Below the pieces are notes generated by a model, which was not told the origin of the DNA, did no database searches, and saw nothing but the letters and a program-made list of their open reading frames with translations. Positions 1 to 7,737 of a DNA stretch of 64,000 nucleotides are shown here, piece by piece. Positions within the stretch are counted from its first letter, which is position 1, and every line of letters begins with the position of its first letter. Made by a program: the position numbers and the translations under genes. This DNA is from Hoeflea sp. 108 (lineage in GTDB: Bacteria; Pseudomonadota; Alphaproteobacteria; Rhizobiales; Rhizobiaceae), in assembly GCF_000372965.1 (NCBI RefSeq), contig NZ_KB890024.1:1056839-1120838 (forward strand), written 5' to 3'.

Positions 1-196
1 CGGCCTTCTTGGTGCGGCCGCCAATCCTTGCCGTCCATTCGCCGTGGCGGCCGTTGAAGACCAGCACTTCCGCGCCTTCGGCGAGGCGAAGCACGTGGGT
101 CAGATAATGGCTCTGCTGTGGATCGGCGTCGAAGCCCGTCCCGGCCGAGAGGTCGTCGGGCACGAACAGCCGTTGCATCTTGTAGTTTGCGCGCAT
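1..196 (-). CDS. rsmE: 16S rRNA (uracil-1498-N3)-methyltransferase RsmE, N-terminal part
   Basis: Reading leftwards from an ATG at 196, the 65 visible codons begin MRANYKMQRLFV and continue through QSHYLTHVLRLAEGAEVLVF and FNGRHGEWTARI. This is the N-terminal PUA-like RNA-binding part of RsmE, which methylates N3 of U1498 in 16S rRNA with S-adenosylmethionine. The SPOUT methyltransferase domain lies beyond the left edge, so catalytic residues cannot be checked. The family call rests on the conserved QxHYLxxVLRL and FNGxxGEW patterns. Confidence 0.85.
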   Translation of the reverse strand, partial: MRANYKMQRLFVPDDLSAGTGFDADPQQSHYLTHVLRLAEGAEVLVFNGRHGEWTARIGGRTKKA

Positions 197-385
197 GGCC
201 GAGCAATGCGGCAGGCCGCGGTGGCGGTCAAGGGGCAGCCTCCGGGTCGAATTTGCGCGTCTCCTGTCGTTCGAGTGCAAGGACGAGCTGGCGGCACTTT
301 ATGGCCTGTCCATGGTCGCGCCGGCACACAGGCATGACCAAAGCCTATTTCGCCGCTGTGCTCCACGTCCAGGCCCGCGGCACTG

Positions 386-1045
386 CTATCTCTCCGCAAG
401 CCGCTCCGCGCTAGCATGCCACTCCGGCCGGTAACCCGCCTCAAGCACGGCAAGCGTCGTCACCGGCGTGATGATGCACATCTCCTGGTCGGAGAGTTCG
501 TCGAAGCCGAAGGCCGCGTCGTATCCGCCGAAGCTCCAGCGCAACGCCTTGCCGCCGCGCACCGCATAGTCGGAGGCGCCGTCCGAAAACATCGCGCCGT
601 CGGGCAAAAGGCGCAGGCCGTGGCGGTCGAGTTCCACCGGCTGGCCACCGGAGGCCAGCCTTTCCTCGTGCAGCCGCCCGTCGATCTCGCCGACCTTTGG
701 CTCGTCTGCATTGAAGGCGCTGGCATAGGCCTTGGAAAAAGCCTGGGCGCGCGCCCGCCGGCAGTAGAAACAGGGCCGGTGGCCGGCGGCCAATGCCGTC
801 ACCTCGTCGAGAAAGAACAGCTCGGTCCAGCCGGTCTTGCCGCCGGGCCGGTTTCGCCCCATCGGCACACGACGCACGCCCTTGAACTCGAGCGCGCAGG
901 TGATCCATGCCTTGGTCGCCCAGCGCTTGTGCAGCAGCGTTTTCGTATCGGGGTCGTGGATGATGCCGCGATTGCCGGTGAACATGCCGCGCTCGGGCGT
1001 GGCGTCTATTTCGCCGAAGGGGTCGACCCGGTTTTGCAGTGGCAT
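386..1045 (-). CDS. conserved hypothetical protein with Ada-like CxxC segment
   Basis: This is a 219-residue protein of unknown function. I start it at the ATG at 1045 (MPLQNRVDPFGE) because the upstream extension is low-complexity and unlike the rest. About one third in, the stretch around GHRPCFYCRR follows an Ala-rich helix. It resembles the second half of the Ada-type zinc-binding domain, where AGxRPCxRC is typical. A cysteine further upstream (WITCALEF) could be a third ligand, but the usual four-cysteine set is not obvious. No signal peptide or membrane segment is visible. The gene is divergent from the amidotransferase gene at 1126. Metal binding is inference only. Confidence 0.6.
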   Translation of the reverse strand: MPLQNRVDPFGEIDATPERGMFTGNRGIIHDPDTKTLLHKRWATKAWITCALEFKGVRRVPMGRNRPGGKTGWTELFFLDEVTALAAGHRPCFYCRRARAQAFSKAYASAFNADEPKVGEIDGRLHEERLASGGQPVELDRHGLRLLPDGAMFSDGASDYAVRGGKALRWSFGGYDAAFGFDELSDQEMCIITPVTTLAVLEAGYRPEWHASAERLAER

Positions 1046-1125
1046 AGCCGATCCTTCTTGGCTGCGTGGTAGGCCGCATGATAGGGCTCGCCGCAACTTT
1101 GTCACCGCCTGCCGGAAAGGCCGAG

Positions 1126-1824
1126 ATGCGCGTCCTCGTCGTTCAGAACTTTGAAAGCACCGGCCTCGGCCAGGTTGGGGAGGCGCTTGCTGAGGTCGGC
1201 GCCGAGCTCGACCTGTGCAACGCCCATCTCGGCGATGCGCTGCCCTTGGACGCCGGCGAGCACGACGCCATCGTCATGCTCGGAGGTGGTCAGAATGCGC
1301 TCGACGATGCCCATTCGCCCTATTTTCCCGAGCTGCTCGCGCTGACCCGCGATTTCGTCGATCGTGACAAGGCCGTCCTTGGCATCTGCCTCGGCTGCCA
1401 ACTGCTGGCGCGTGCCTTTGGCGGCCACAACCGCATCGGCGGCGCCACCGAATTCGGCTGGCACGGCGTGTCGCTGACCGAGGATGCGCTCGATGACCCT
1501 GTTTTCGCCGAACTGCCGGACCGTTTCTCCATCTTCCAGTGGCACGACGACACCTTCACCATGCCGGAAGGCGCGATCAGGCTGGCCGGCAGCGCCGTCA
1601 CTGGAAACCAGGCGTTCCGCATCGGCCGCGCCGCCTATGGCACGCAGTTCCATTTCGAGGCCGACCGCAAGCTGGTGCGCGAGTGGAACAGCGCCTTCGC
1701 CGACGTGATCGCCAGGAACCAGCCTGACTGGCCCGAGCGCCACGATGCCGAGGCAGAACGCCATGGCCCCGAAGCCGATGCGGTCGGCAAGGCGTTGGCT
1801 CGCGCCTGGGTTGCAGCTATCTGA
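1126..1824 (+). CDS. class I glutamine amidotransferase (GMP synthase-like GATase domain)
   Basis: A 232-residue single-domain glutamine amidotransferase starting at the ATG at 1126 (MRVLVVQNFE). The nucleophile elbow is GICLGCQLLA, with the first Cys as the catalytic residue. The His-Glu part of the triad is in the GTQFHFEAD segment. An oxyanion-type loop MLGGGQNALDD is also present. Proteins of this kind (COG0518) hydrolyse glutamine or gamma-glutamyl compounds; some act on gamma-glutamylated amines, but no synthetase partner is adjacent here. Its substrate is therefore unknown. It is divergent from the hypothetical gene ending at 386. Confidence 0.85.
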   Translation: MRVLVVQNFESTGLGQVGEALAEVGAELDLCNAHLGDALPLDAGEHDAIVMLGGGQNALDDAHSPYFPELLALTRDFVDRDKAVLGICLGCQLLARAFGGHNRIGGATEFGWHGVSLTEDALDDPVFAELPDRFSIFQWHDDTFTMPEGAIRLAGSAVTGNQAFRIGRAAYGTQFHFEADRKLVREWNSAFADVIARNQPDWPERHDAEAERHGPEADAVGKALARAWVAAI

Positions 1825-2065
1825 AACATCGATGGCGGCCGGAACCTCGCCAGAGGCCGCCCGATAGCCATTCCGTGACATTTTTGGCACTGCGAAAAAA
1901 ATCCGCTGTGGACGGTTCCGCAGTGGCTGGATTGTGCCCAAAAGCCTTTCTAAAGACAGCCTCGCGCCAGCCGACGGTGGTATCGCGAATGAACCATCTC
2001 CAAGGCTCGTGCGACACAAGCCCGATACAGAACGTCCCTAGAAGCACGGCCGCGATGCCGCGCAT
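1817..2065 (-). CDS. possible small membrane-anchored protein
   Basis: An 82-codon open frame begins MRGIAAVLLGTFCIGLVSH, a plausible signal-anchor segment, followed by a hydrophilic tail rich in Trp and Arg. It overlaps the end of the convergent amidotransferase gene by 8 bases. No clear Shine-Dalgarno sequence precedes the ATG, and I recognise no family. The hydrophobic N-terminus is the only positive evidence, so it could be a chance frame. Otherwise the stretch 1825-2140 holds no recognisable gene. Confidence 0.3.
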   Translation of the reverse strand: MRGIAAVLLGTFCIGLVSHEPWRWFIRDTTVGWREAVFRKAFGHNPATAEPSTADFFRSAKNVTEWLSGGLWRGSGRHRCFR

Positions 2066-2140
2066 TTGTGGTGTCGGTTAAAGTTTTCGGAAACTTATTC
2101 GTAACTCCGTTCGTGCAGAATGCAGGAAGCTCAACTTGAG

Positions 2141-2278
2141 ATGACCCCCGTGAAAGCAGCACTCCTGTCCTTCGCCATGCTGTCGGCAATCGTGCTTGGC
2201 GGCTTCGGGATTTATGCGGCCGATGCCGCAGCCGACCATCGCGTTGTCGATGGCTACGGCGTCACTGCCGCCCGCTGA
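2141..2278 (+). CDS. small exported 45-residue protein
   Basis: The frame from ATG 2141 encodes MTPVKAALLSFAMLSAIVLG, a short basic start followed by a hydrophobic core, then an Ala-rich stretch (IYAADAAADHRVVDG) that could be a signal peptidase site. An in-frame GTG four codons later is an alternative start. The mature part would be about 20 residues. It overlaps the end of the convergent phosphatase gene by 17 bases. No function can be assigned. Confidence 0.45.
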   Translation: MTPVKAALLSFAMLSAIVLGGFGIYAADAAADHRVVDGYGVTAAR

Positions 2279-3017
2279 CGGGCCCAGCCACCGAAATCAG
2301 CCGTTTGTCCGCACCGTCTATGACGAGTGCGCTCAGCGCTCCCGAATAATAGACTCCTGTGTCGACGTTGACGCGGTTGGCCATCACTTCGGGTTCTGCC
2401 TGCGGCGTATGTCCATGGATCACGACTTTCGGGTGCAACCCCGGATAGTTGAGGAATTCCTTGCGGATCCAGATGAGGTCCTGCGGATCCTGCCGTTCCA
2501 ATGGCACTTCCGGCCTGACCCCGGCGTGGCAGAAGAAAAAATCCCCGAAGCTTGCCGAATAGGGGAGCCCGCGCAGGAAGCGCACATGGCTTTCCGGCAC
2601 CGCGCGCACCAACTGGGCATGGCTCGCCTGCAGGCTGGTCACATTGTCCAACCCGAGGCTGACGCCATAAGACGACGCGGTCTCGACGCCGCCGAAGCGG
2701 GCAAACAGCCCCTCCGGGTCGGGATTGGCGAGAAAGTCGAGGAAGCCAACGTCGTGATTGCCGGTCAGCACGATGTTGCGGCTGTCGCGGGCGGTCGCCG
2801 CGATCAGGAGCTCTATCACGCCGCGGCTGTCCGGCCCCCTGTCTACGAGGTCGCCGAGGTGGATGATGCGCCAGTCGGCCGGTCTGTCGCGGATGATCTC
2901 CTGGGCGATCCGGGCATGCATCTCCGCCAGCAACTCCAGATGCCCGTGTGTGTCGCCGATCGCATAGATGCGCATGCCCTCGGGACCCCGGGCGTCAAGA
3001 AAATGCACGCCGGTCAT
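2262..3017 (-). CDS. serine/threonine phosphatase-like metallophosphoesterase
   Basis: A 251-residue calcineurin-like phosphoesterase of the PrpA/bacterial serine-threonine phosphatase group. All signature metal motifs are in order: GDTHGH, GDLVDRG, TGNHD, a CHAG loop and GHTPQ. The start is the ATG at 3017, which overlaps the stop of the upstream FadR-type gene as ATGA, so the two are probably translationally coupled. An upstream in-frame extension lies wholly inside the regulator gene and is ignored. The enzyme should act on phosphoproteins or dinucleoside polyphosphates (Ap4A hydrolases share these motifs). Coupling to the regulator suggests shared control. Confidence 0.87.
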   Translation of the reverse strand: MTGVHFLDARGPEGMRIYAIGDTHGHLELLAEMHARIAQEIIRDRPADWRIIHLGDLVDRGPDSRGVIELLIAATARDSRNIVLTGNHDVGFLDFLANPDPEGLFARFGGVETASSYGVSLGLDNVTSLQASHAQLVRAVPESHVRFLRGLPYSASFGDFFFCHAGVRPEVPLERQDPQDLIWIRKEFLNYPGLHPKVVIHGHTPQAEPEVMANRVNVDTGVYYSGALSALVIDGADKRLISVAGPVSGRQ

Positions 3018-3805
3018 GGTCTTTTCGCTTCCTCGCCGTCGAGCCGCTGCCTGAGGCGAAGCCGCGATACGCGCTGCCAGTCGCCGCTGCGCTCGGCCTC
3101 GGCCATCGCGCGCTCCAGATAGGTGATGTGGTCCATCGCCGCCTGACGCGCAGCAGTGGGATCGCCTGCAACGACCGCCCTGTGGATCGCCCGGTGTTGT
3201 TCGAGCAGCGCTTCTCGTGCTGCAGGCAGGGCAAACACCACGAGCCTGTTCTGGAACACGCCATCCGTCAGAAGCTTGTAGCAGGAACGCAGAGTGTGCA
3301 GCAAAATGATGTTGTGCGCGCACTCACCCACCGCATGGTGAAATTCGACGTCGATCTCGGCTTCTTCACGGAAGTCGGCGCGCTGGTGCGCCGCCTCCAT
3401 GCGAACCATGATGCGGTCGAGCAGCGCCAGATCCTCCTTGGTCGCCCGCCGTGCCGCATACTCGGCCGCCAGACCCTCGATCTCGCGGCGATATTCGAGA
3501 TAATCGGCTGCCGCCTTACGGTGGTTGACGATCAAATCCATCACCGGCTTGGAAAACACCTGGCCGATAACGTCGGCGACATGCGTGCCGCCGCCATGGC
3601 GCGTCACCATCAGCCCGCGCGCTTCCAGCGTCTTCAGCGCATCGCGCAGGATCGGCCGCGACACGTCGAACTGCCTCGCCAGTTCGCGCTCGCCGGGCAG
3701 CCTGTCGCCGGCGCGCAGCACGCCTTCCAGAATCAGGCTCTCCATCTGTTGCACCACCTCGTCGGCCGTGCGTGAATGCTCGATCCTGGAAAATATGTCG
3801 CTCAA
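3014..3805 (-). CDS. FadR-subfamily GntR transcriptional regulator (probable glycolate/2-hydroxyacid regulator)
   Basis: A 263-residue regulator with an N-terminal winged helix (LPGERELARQFDVSRPILRD) and a C-terminal FCD ligand-binding domain. The FCD metal-binding pattern is seen in the VEFHHAVGECAHN segment and a later EQHRAIHRAV segment. I chose the TTG at 3805 (LSDIFSRIEH) because the longer frame upstream is promoter-like DNA. A palindrome in its promoter (3860-3882) matches one in front of glcD (5614-5638). This suggests autoregulation and control of glycolate oxidase, as GlcC and LldR do in other bacteria. The ligand is inferred, not shown. Confidence 0.85.
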   Translation of the reverse strand: MSDIFSRIEHSRTADEVVQQMESLILEGVLRAGDRLPGERELARQFDVSRPILRDALKTLEARGLMVTRHGGGTHVADVIGQVFSKPVMDLIVNHRKAAADYLEYRREIEGLAAEYAARRATKEDLALLDRIMVRMEAAHQRADFREEAEIDVEFHHAVGECAHNIILLHTLRSCYKLLTDGVFQNRLVVFALPAAREALLEQHRAIHRAVVAGDPTAARQAAMDHITYLERAMAEAERSGDWQRVSRLRLRQRLDGEEAKRP

Positions 3806-3859
3806 GGGTGCTGTCCGGAACCTTTGTCCTTGGCCACAAGGATAGGTGGCCCGGCCCCG

Positions 3860-3882
3860 ACTGGTCAAATTATTTATCCAGT
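3860..3882. promoter_or_regulatory. candidate FadR-type operator in the regulator/DUF3422 intergenic region
   Basis: A 23-bp imperfect palindrome with outer arms ACTGG and CCAGT and AT-rich inner halves (CAAAT / ATTTA). It has the same length and outer arms as the perfect site before glcD. It lies between the start of the FadR-type gene and the start of the divergent DUF3422 gene, so it could serve either or both. Confidence 0.6.
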
Positions 3883-3982
3883 CCGGCAGTACCCAGCCCG
3901 GTGGCTGGCGGCGCACAGTATCAGGCGCCGCTAAAGTTGACGTTTGCCTGTTGCGGCAAACTTACCTAGAGGCAGGAAGGTC

Positions 3983-5326
3983 ATGGCGTCGAGGGATCCA
4001 CAGGTGACAGCCGAGCCGTCCTCATTGGAGTTCCTGCCGCGTTCGACCGGCAGTGTCATGGGTTTTCCGGCCCATGAAGGTCGTCCCAGCGCGCTCGGGG
4101 AGGTTCATTCGCGACCGCATCCGCTGGTCGAAAGTCCGCGCGTCATGGTCCAGCTGTCCTTCATGACCGAGGGCGGATCGGCCGTCGACCAGGCCGTGCT
4201 TTCTGAATTGTCCCGCCGCCTCGGCATCGCCGCACCCGATCGCCAGGCCCGCCACCACGCCATGAAATGGGGGCAGGGCTCGCTACGCTGGGAACGCCAC
4301 ACCGAGTTTTCGACCTATCTCTGGGAAGGCCCGCTCGGCGCCACCGACCGCTCGCAGGAGGATTCGCCCTTCGGCAACGGTTTCAGCCCACCCGGCACGG
4401 TCATTTCGGGCATCCGGCTCGAAATCCGCAAATGGACGCCGGCCAACGAGAAGCTGATCGCGACCTTCGACCCCACCAGTCTGTGCTACTCGCTCGTGGA
4501 GGGTGGTGCCGCCGGCATCGTCACCGACTTCCGTCAGGATGGCGACGGCCTGACCCGCATTCTTGTCCTCGACCGCGGCCTGACGCCGGCGCGAACCGGT
4601 GCGCTGTCGCAGCGTCTGATCGACATCGAGACCTATCGCACGCTGGCCATGCTTGGCCTTCCGGTTGCGCTGTCGCTTTCCAGCCGCGTCCGTCGCATCG
4701 AGGACCGGCTGGCCCAAGCGACGCGTGAGATGAAGGCGGTCGAGACACGCGACAGCCAGGCGCTGCTTGCCGATCTCACCGAACTTGCCGCCGAACTCGA
4801 AGCGGATGCAGCCTCCAGCCTCTACCGATTCGGCGCCAGCAAGGCCTATGACGGCATCGTCCGCGAGCGCCTCGAAGCGCTCGACGAGGAGGTCGTGCCC
4901 GGCTACGACACCTGGGCCGGTTTCCTCAAGCGCCGCTCGGCACCGGCAATGCGCACCTGCCGTTCGGTCGAAGAGCGCCAGGCCAATTTGTCGCGCAAGC
5001 TGACCCGCGCCACCACGCTGTTGCGCACCTGGGTCGATGTCGAGGTCGAGAAGCAGAACCGCGACCTGCTGGCGTCGATGAACAATCGCGCCCGCCTGCA
5101 GTTGCGCCTGCAGCAGACGGTCGAAGGCCTGTCCGTCGCCGCCGTCTCTTATTACGTCGTCGGCCTGGTCGGCTACATCGCCAAGGGTGCCTCGGCGGTC
5201 GATCACGCATTCGCACCCGAGATCGTCACCGCCGCCGCCGTGCCGCTTGCCGTGCTGCTGGTCTGGTGGGGCGTCCGCCGTGTGCGCCGCGCCCACAGTG
5301 AGCCAAAGGCGCACGCTGGGGAGTGA
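3983..5326 (+). CDS. DUF3422 family membrane-anchored protein
   Basis: A 447-residue protein matching the DUF3422 family (COG4949, uncharacterised membrane-anchored protein). Landmarks are the N-terminal LGEVHSRPHPLVESPR block, the middle WERHTEFSTYLW block and a long charged helical region. Two C-terminal hydrophobic segments (around SYYVVGLVGYIAKG and AAAVPLAVLLVWWGVRRV) should anchor it in the inner membrane. The ATG at 3983 is preceded by GGAAGG at good spacing, which decides the start. The biochemical role of the family is not known to me. It is divergent from the FadR-type gene. Confidence 0.85.
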   Translation: MASRDPQVTAEPSSLEFLPRSTGSVMGFPAHEGRPSALGEVHSRPHPLVESPRVMVQLSFMTEGGSAVDQAVLSELSRRLGIAAPDRQARHHAMKWGQGSLRWERHTEFSTYLWEGPLGATDRSQEDSPFGNGFSPPGTVISGIRLEIRKWTPANEKLIATFDPTSLCYSLVEGGAAGIVTDFRQDGDGLTRILVLDRGLTPARTGALSQRLIDIETYRTLAMLGLPVALSLSSRVRRIEDRLAQATREMKAVETRDSQALLADLTELAAELEADAASSLYRFGASKAYDGIVRERLEALDEEVVPGYDTWAGFLKRRSAPAMRTCRSVEERQANLSRKLTRATTLLRTWVDVEVEKQNRDLLASMNNRARLQLRLQQTVEGLSVAAVSYYVVGLVGYIAKGASAVDHAFAPEIVTAAAVPLAVLLVWWGVRRVRRAHSEPKAHAGE

Positions 5327-5340
5327 GGTGCCCGGCTGCG

Positions 5341-5522
5341 ATCCCTTCTCCCCTTGCGGGAGAAGGTGCGCCGAAGGGGCGGTGAGGGGTGTTGGCCAAA
5401 GCGCGACATCTTACGTCCAACCCAGTAGGCATCTCCTCTTCACAGCAGTGCTCCGTCCAACACCCCTCATCCGGCTCGGCGCTGCGCGCCGATCCACCTT
5501 CTCCCGCAAGAGGAGAAGGACC
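5341..5522. repeat. dispersed palindromic intergenic repeat, inverted pair
   Basis: Two inverted copies of one repeat face each other. The left arm (5343-5398) runs from CCTTCTCC-CTTGCGGGAGAAGG to GAGGGGTGTTGG, and the right arm (5457-5522) is its near reverse complement. Each arm contains a smaller hairpin of CTTCTCC/GGGAGAAG type. Related copies are at 14591-14687 and 17029-17135. Such elements are common between rhizobial genes; this one sits between DUF3422 and glcD. Confidence 0.75.
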
Positions 5523-5613
5523 AGCGTCCGCCAGCGGCAGATTGACGCTGCGAACGCTGCGCGCCTTTGCGTCCCGGCTAACGACCTTCTTCCAGTTTGC
5601 ATGCGCCGGCGCC

Positions 5614-5638
5614 AACTGGTAAAAGCTTTTTACCAGTT
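5614..5638. promoter_or_regulatory. candidate operator of the glycolate oxidase operon
   Basis: A perfect inverted repeat with 11-bp arms AACTGGTAAAA and TTTTACCAGTT around a GCT spacer, ending 18 bases before the glcD ATG. GntR/FadR-family regulators bind TGGT...ACCA palindromes. The position overlapping the transcription or translation start region fits repression. It matches the site at 3860-3882 in length and outer arms. Confidence 0.7.
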
Positions 5639-5656
5639 CTCGACGTTAGGTGACCG

Positions 5657-7153
5657 ATGTCCGGCATTCTCATGCCCAAGCCCGATGCGGCGACGCTTGC
5701 CCGTCGCGCCGAGATCGTCGCCGATATGCGCATCATCGTGCCGGGTGAGGGGGTGGTCGACACGGTCAACGAGATGCGCGCCTTTGAAAGCGACGGCCTG
5801 ACCGCCTATCGCCAGCTGCCGCTTGTCGTGGTCCTGCCCGAGACCGTCGCCCAGGTGTCGCGCCTGCTCAAATATTGCAACGAGCGCAACATCCGCGTTG
5901 TGCCGCGCGGTTCCGGCACATCGCTGTCGGGTGGCGCGTTGCCGCTGGAAGACGCCGTGCTCCTGGTGATGAGCCGCTTCAACCGCATTCTCGAGATCGA
6001 CTATCCCAACCGTGCCGTCACCGCCCAGCCGGGCGTTACCAATCTCGGCATCACCACAGCTGTGGAACTCGACGGTTTTTACTACGCGCCCGATCCCTCG
6101 TCGCAGATTGCCTGCTCCATTGGCGGGAATGTCGCCGAAAATTCCGGCGGCGTGCACTGCCTGAAATACGGGCTCACCGCCAACAACGTGCTCGGCATCG
6201 AAATGGTGCTGATGAACGGCGAGGTCGTACGCTTGGGCGGCAAGCATCTCGATGCCGAGGGCTACGACCTGCTCGGCGTCATGACCGGCTCGGAAGGTTT
6301 GCTCGGCGTCGTCACCGAGGTTACCGTCCGCATCCTCAAGAAGCCGGAGACGGCGCGTGCGCTGCTGATCGGTTTTCCGACCAGCGAAGAGGGCGGCCAG
6401 TGTGTCGCCGACATCATCGGCGCCGGCATCATTCCCGGCGGCATGGAGATGATGGACCGCCCGGCGATCCACGCCGCAGAAGACTTCGTCCATGCCGGTT
6501 ACCCCCTCGAATGCGAGGCGCTTTTGATCGTCGAGCTGGATGGACCCGCCGTCGAAGTCGATCACCTGATCGGCCTGGTCGAGGCGATTGCCAACCGCAA
6601 CGGCGCCACCACCTGCCGTATCTCGCAGTCGGAACAGGAGCGGCTCACATTCTGGGCCGGGCGCAAGGCGGCGTTCCCCGCCGTTGGCCGCATTTCGCCC
6701 GACTATTATTGCATGGACGGCACCATCCCGCGCAAGGAGCTGCCGCGTGTACTCGCCGGCATGCGCGAGTTGTCGGAGCAATACGGCCTTGGCGTCGCCA
6801 ATGTCTTCCATGCCGGCGACGGCAATCTGCACCCGCTGATCCTCTACGATGCCAACAAGCCGGGCGAACTCGAAAAGGCCGAGGCCTTCGGCGCCGATAT
6901 CCTGCGCCTGTGCGTCAAGGTCGGCGGGGTGCTGACCGGCGAGCACGGCGTCGGTGTCGAGAAGCGCGACCTGATGCCGGAGATGTTCAATGACATCGAC
7001 CTCGAGCAGCAGATGCGCGTCAAATGCGCCTTCGATCCCAATCACCTGCTCAACCCCGGAAAAGTGTTCCCGCAGCTGCGCCGTTGCGCCGAACTCGGGC
7101 GCATGCACGTCCACCGGGGGCAGGTGGCCTTCCCCGACATTCCGAGGTTCTGA
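5657..7153 (+). CDS. glcD: glycolate oxidase FAD-linked subunit GlcD
   Basis: A 498-residue flavoprotein that oxidises glycolate (or D-lactate) to the keto acid as part of the membrane-associated GlcDEF complex. The FAD-binding type 4 domain occupies roughly residues 55-235, with the flavin-contact segment VPRGSGTSLSGGALP and the SIGGNVAENSGG loop. The C-terminal FAD-linked oxidase domain contains VFHAGDGNLHPLI, GEHGVGVEKRD and a final FDPNHLLNPGKVFP signature. First gene of an operon with 1-4 base overlaps (glcD, ASCH-like, glcE, DUF4870-like), then glcF. A perfect palindrome just upstream is the likely operator. Confidence 0.95.
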   Translation: MSGILMPKPDAATLARRAEIVADMRIIVPGEGVVDTVNEMRAFESDGLTAYRQLPLVVVLPETVAQVSRLLKYCNERNIRVVPRGSGTSLSGGALPLEDAVLLVMSRFNRILEIDYPNRAVTAQPGVTNLGITTAVELDGFYYAPDPSSQIACSIGGNVAENSGGVHCLKYGLTANNVLGIEMVLMNGEVVRLGGKHLDAEGYDLLGVMTGSEGLLGVVTEVTVRILKKPETARALLIGFPTSEEGGQCVADIIGAGIIPGGMEMMDRPAIHAAEDFVHAGYPLECEALLIVELDGPAVEVDHLIGLVEAIANRNGATTCRISQSEQERLTFWAGRKAAFPAVGRISPDYYCMDGTIPRKELPRVLAGMRELSEQYGLGVANVFHAGDGNLHPLILYDANKPGELEKAEAFGADILRLCVKVGGVLTGEHGVGVEKRDLMPEMFNDIDLEQQMRVKCAFDPNHLLNPGKVFPQLRRCAELGRMHVHRGQVAFPDIPRF

Positions 7154-7737
7154 TGCTTTTGAAGCAGGCGATCCTCGAAGGCATCAAGCGCGGCGACATC
7201 ACGCTCGCCTTTCGCCGCTGGCAGCGGCCGACGGTCAAGGCCGGCACCGGCTTGCGCACGGCGATCGGTGTAATCCGTATCGGTGTGGTCGAAGTGGCCG
7301 ACGAAGGGACACTAACCGAGGCCGACGCCCACGCCGCTGGCTACGACAGCCTTGGCGCGCTGACCGCCGACCTGCGCGAAGGCAGCGGCCGGACCCTCTA
7401 CCGCATTACCTTCGAGGGCATCGAGGCTGACAACAGGCTGGCGCTGCGCGAGGCGGCAGACCTCAGCGATGCCGACTGGCACGCGCTCGCCGCCCGCTTC
7501 GCCAAATGGGACAGCACCGCGCCGGGCTATTTCCCGTCGATCCTGCGCCTCATCGGCCAGAACCCCGAGGTGGCAGCGGCAACACTTGCCGATCGCCTCG
7601 GCGTGGAGAAGCCGAAATTCAAGCAGGACGTGCGCAAGCTCAAGGAACTCGGCCTGACCGAGAGCCTCGACATAGGCTACCGCCTGTCGCGCCGCGGCTC
7701 TGCTGCCCTCGAAAAACTCCGGGAGCACCGGCTGTGA
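7153..7737 (+). CDS. ASCH/PUA-like protein with C-terminal helix-turn-helix, nested in the glc operon
   Basis: A 194-residue protein whose ATG overlaps the glcD stop (TGATG). The N-terminal half (GDITLAFRRWQRPTVKAG, then a beta-rich GVIRIGVVEV segment and the ADAHAAGY helix) resembles an ASCH/PUA-like fold. The C-terminal part (SAATLADRLGVEKPKFKQDVRKL-type helices) looks like a winged helix. I am not certain of the ASCH assignment. Tight coupling with glcD and glcE argues for a role linked to glycolate oxidase or its expression. ASCH proteins are thought to bind RNA or small molecules, so regulation is one option. It is not part of the E. coli glc operon. Confidence 0.7.
   Translation: MLLKQAILEGIKRGDITLAFRRWQRPTVKAGTGLRTAIGVIRIGVVEVADEGTLTEADAHAAGYDSLGALTADLREGSGRTLYRITFEGIEADNRLALREAADLSDADWHALAARFAKWDSTAPGYFPSILRLIGQNPEVAAATLADRLGVEKPKFKQDVRKLKELGLTESLDIGYRLSRRGSAALEKLREHRL

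Noticed and set aside
5630..7114. 494-codon open frame on the minus strand opposite glcD
   Set aside because: It mirrors glcD codon for codon, has no family motifs and arises from high third-position GC; glcD itself has complete FAD-binding signatures.
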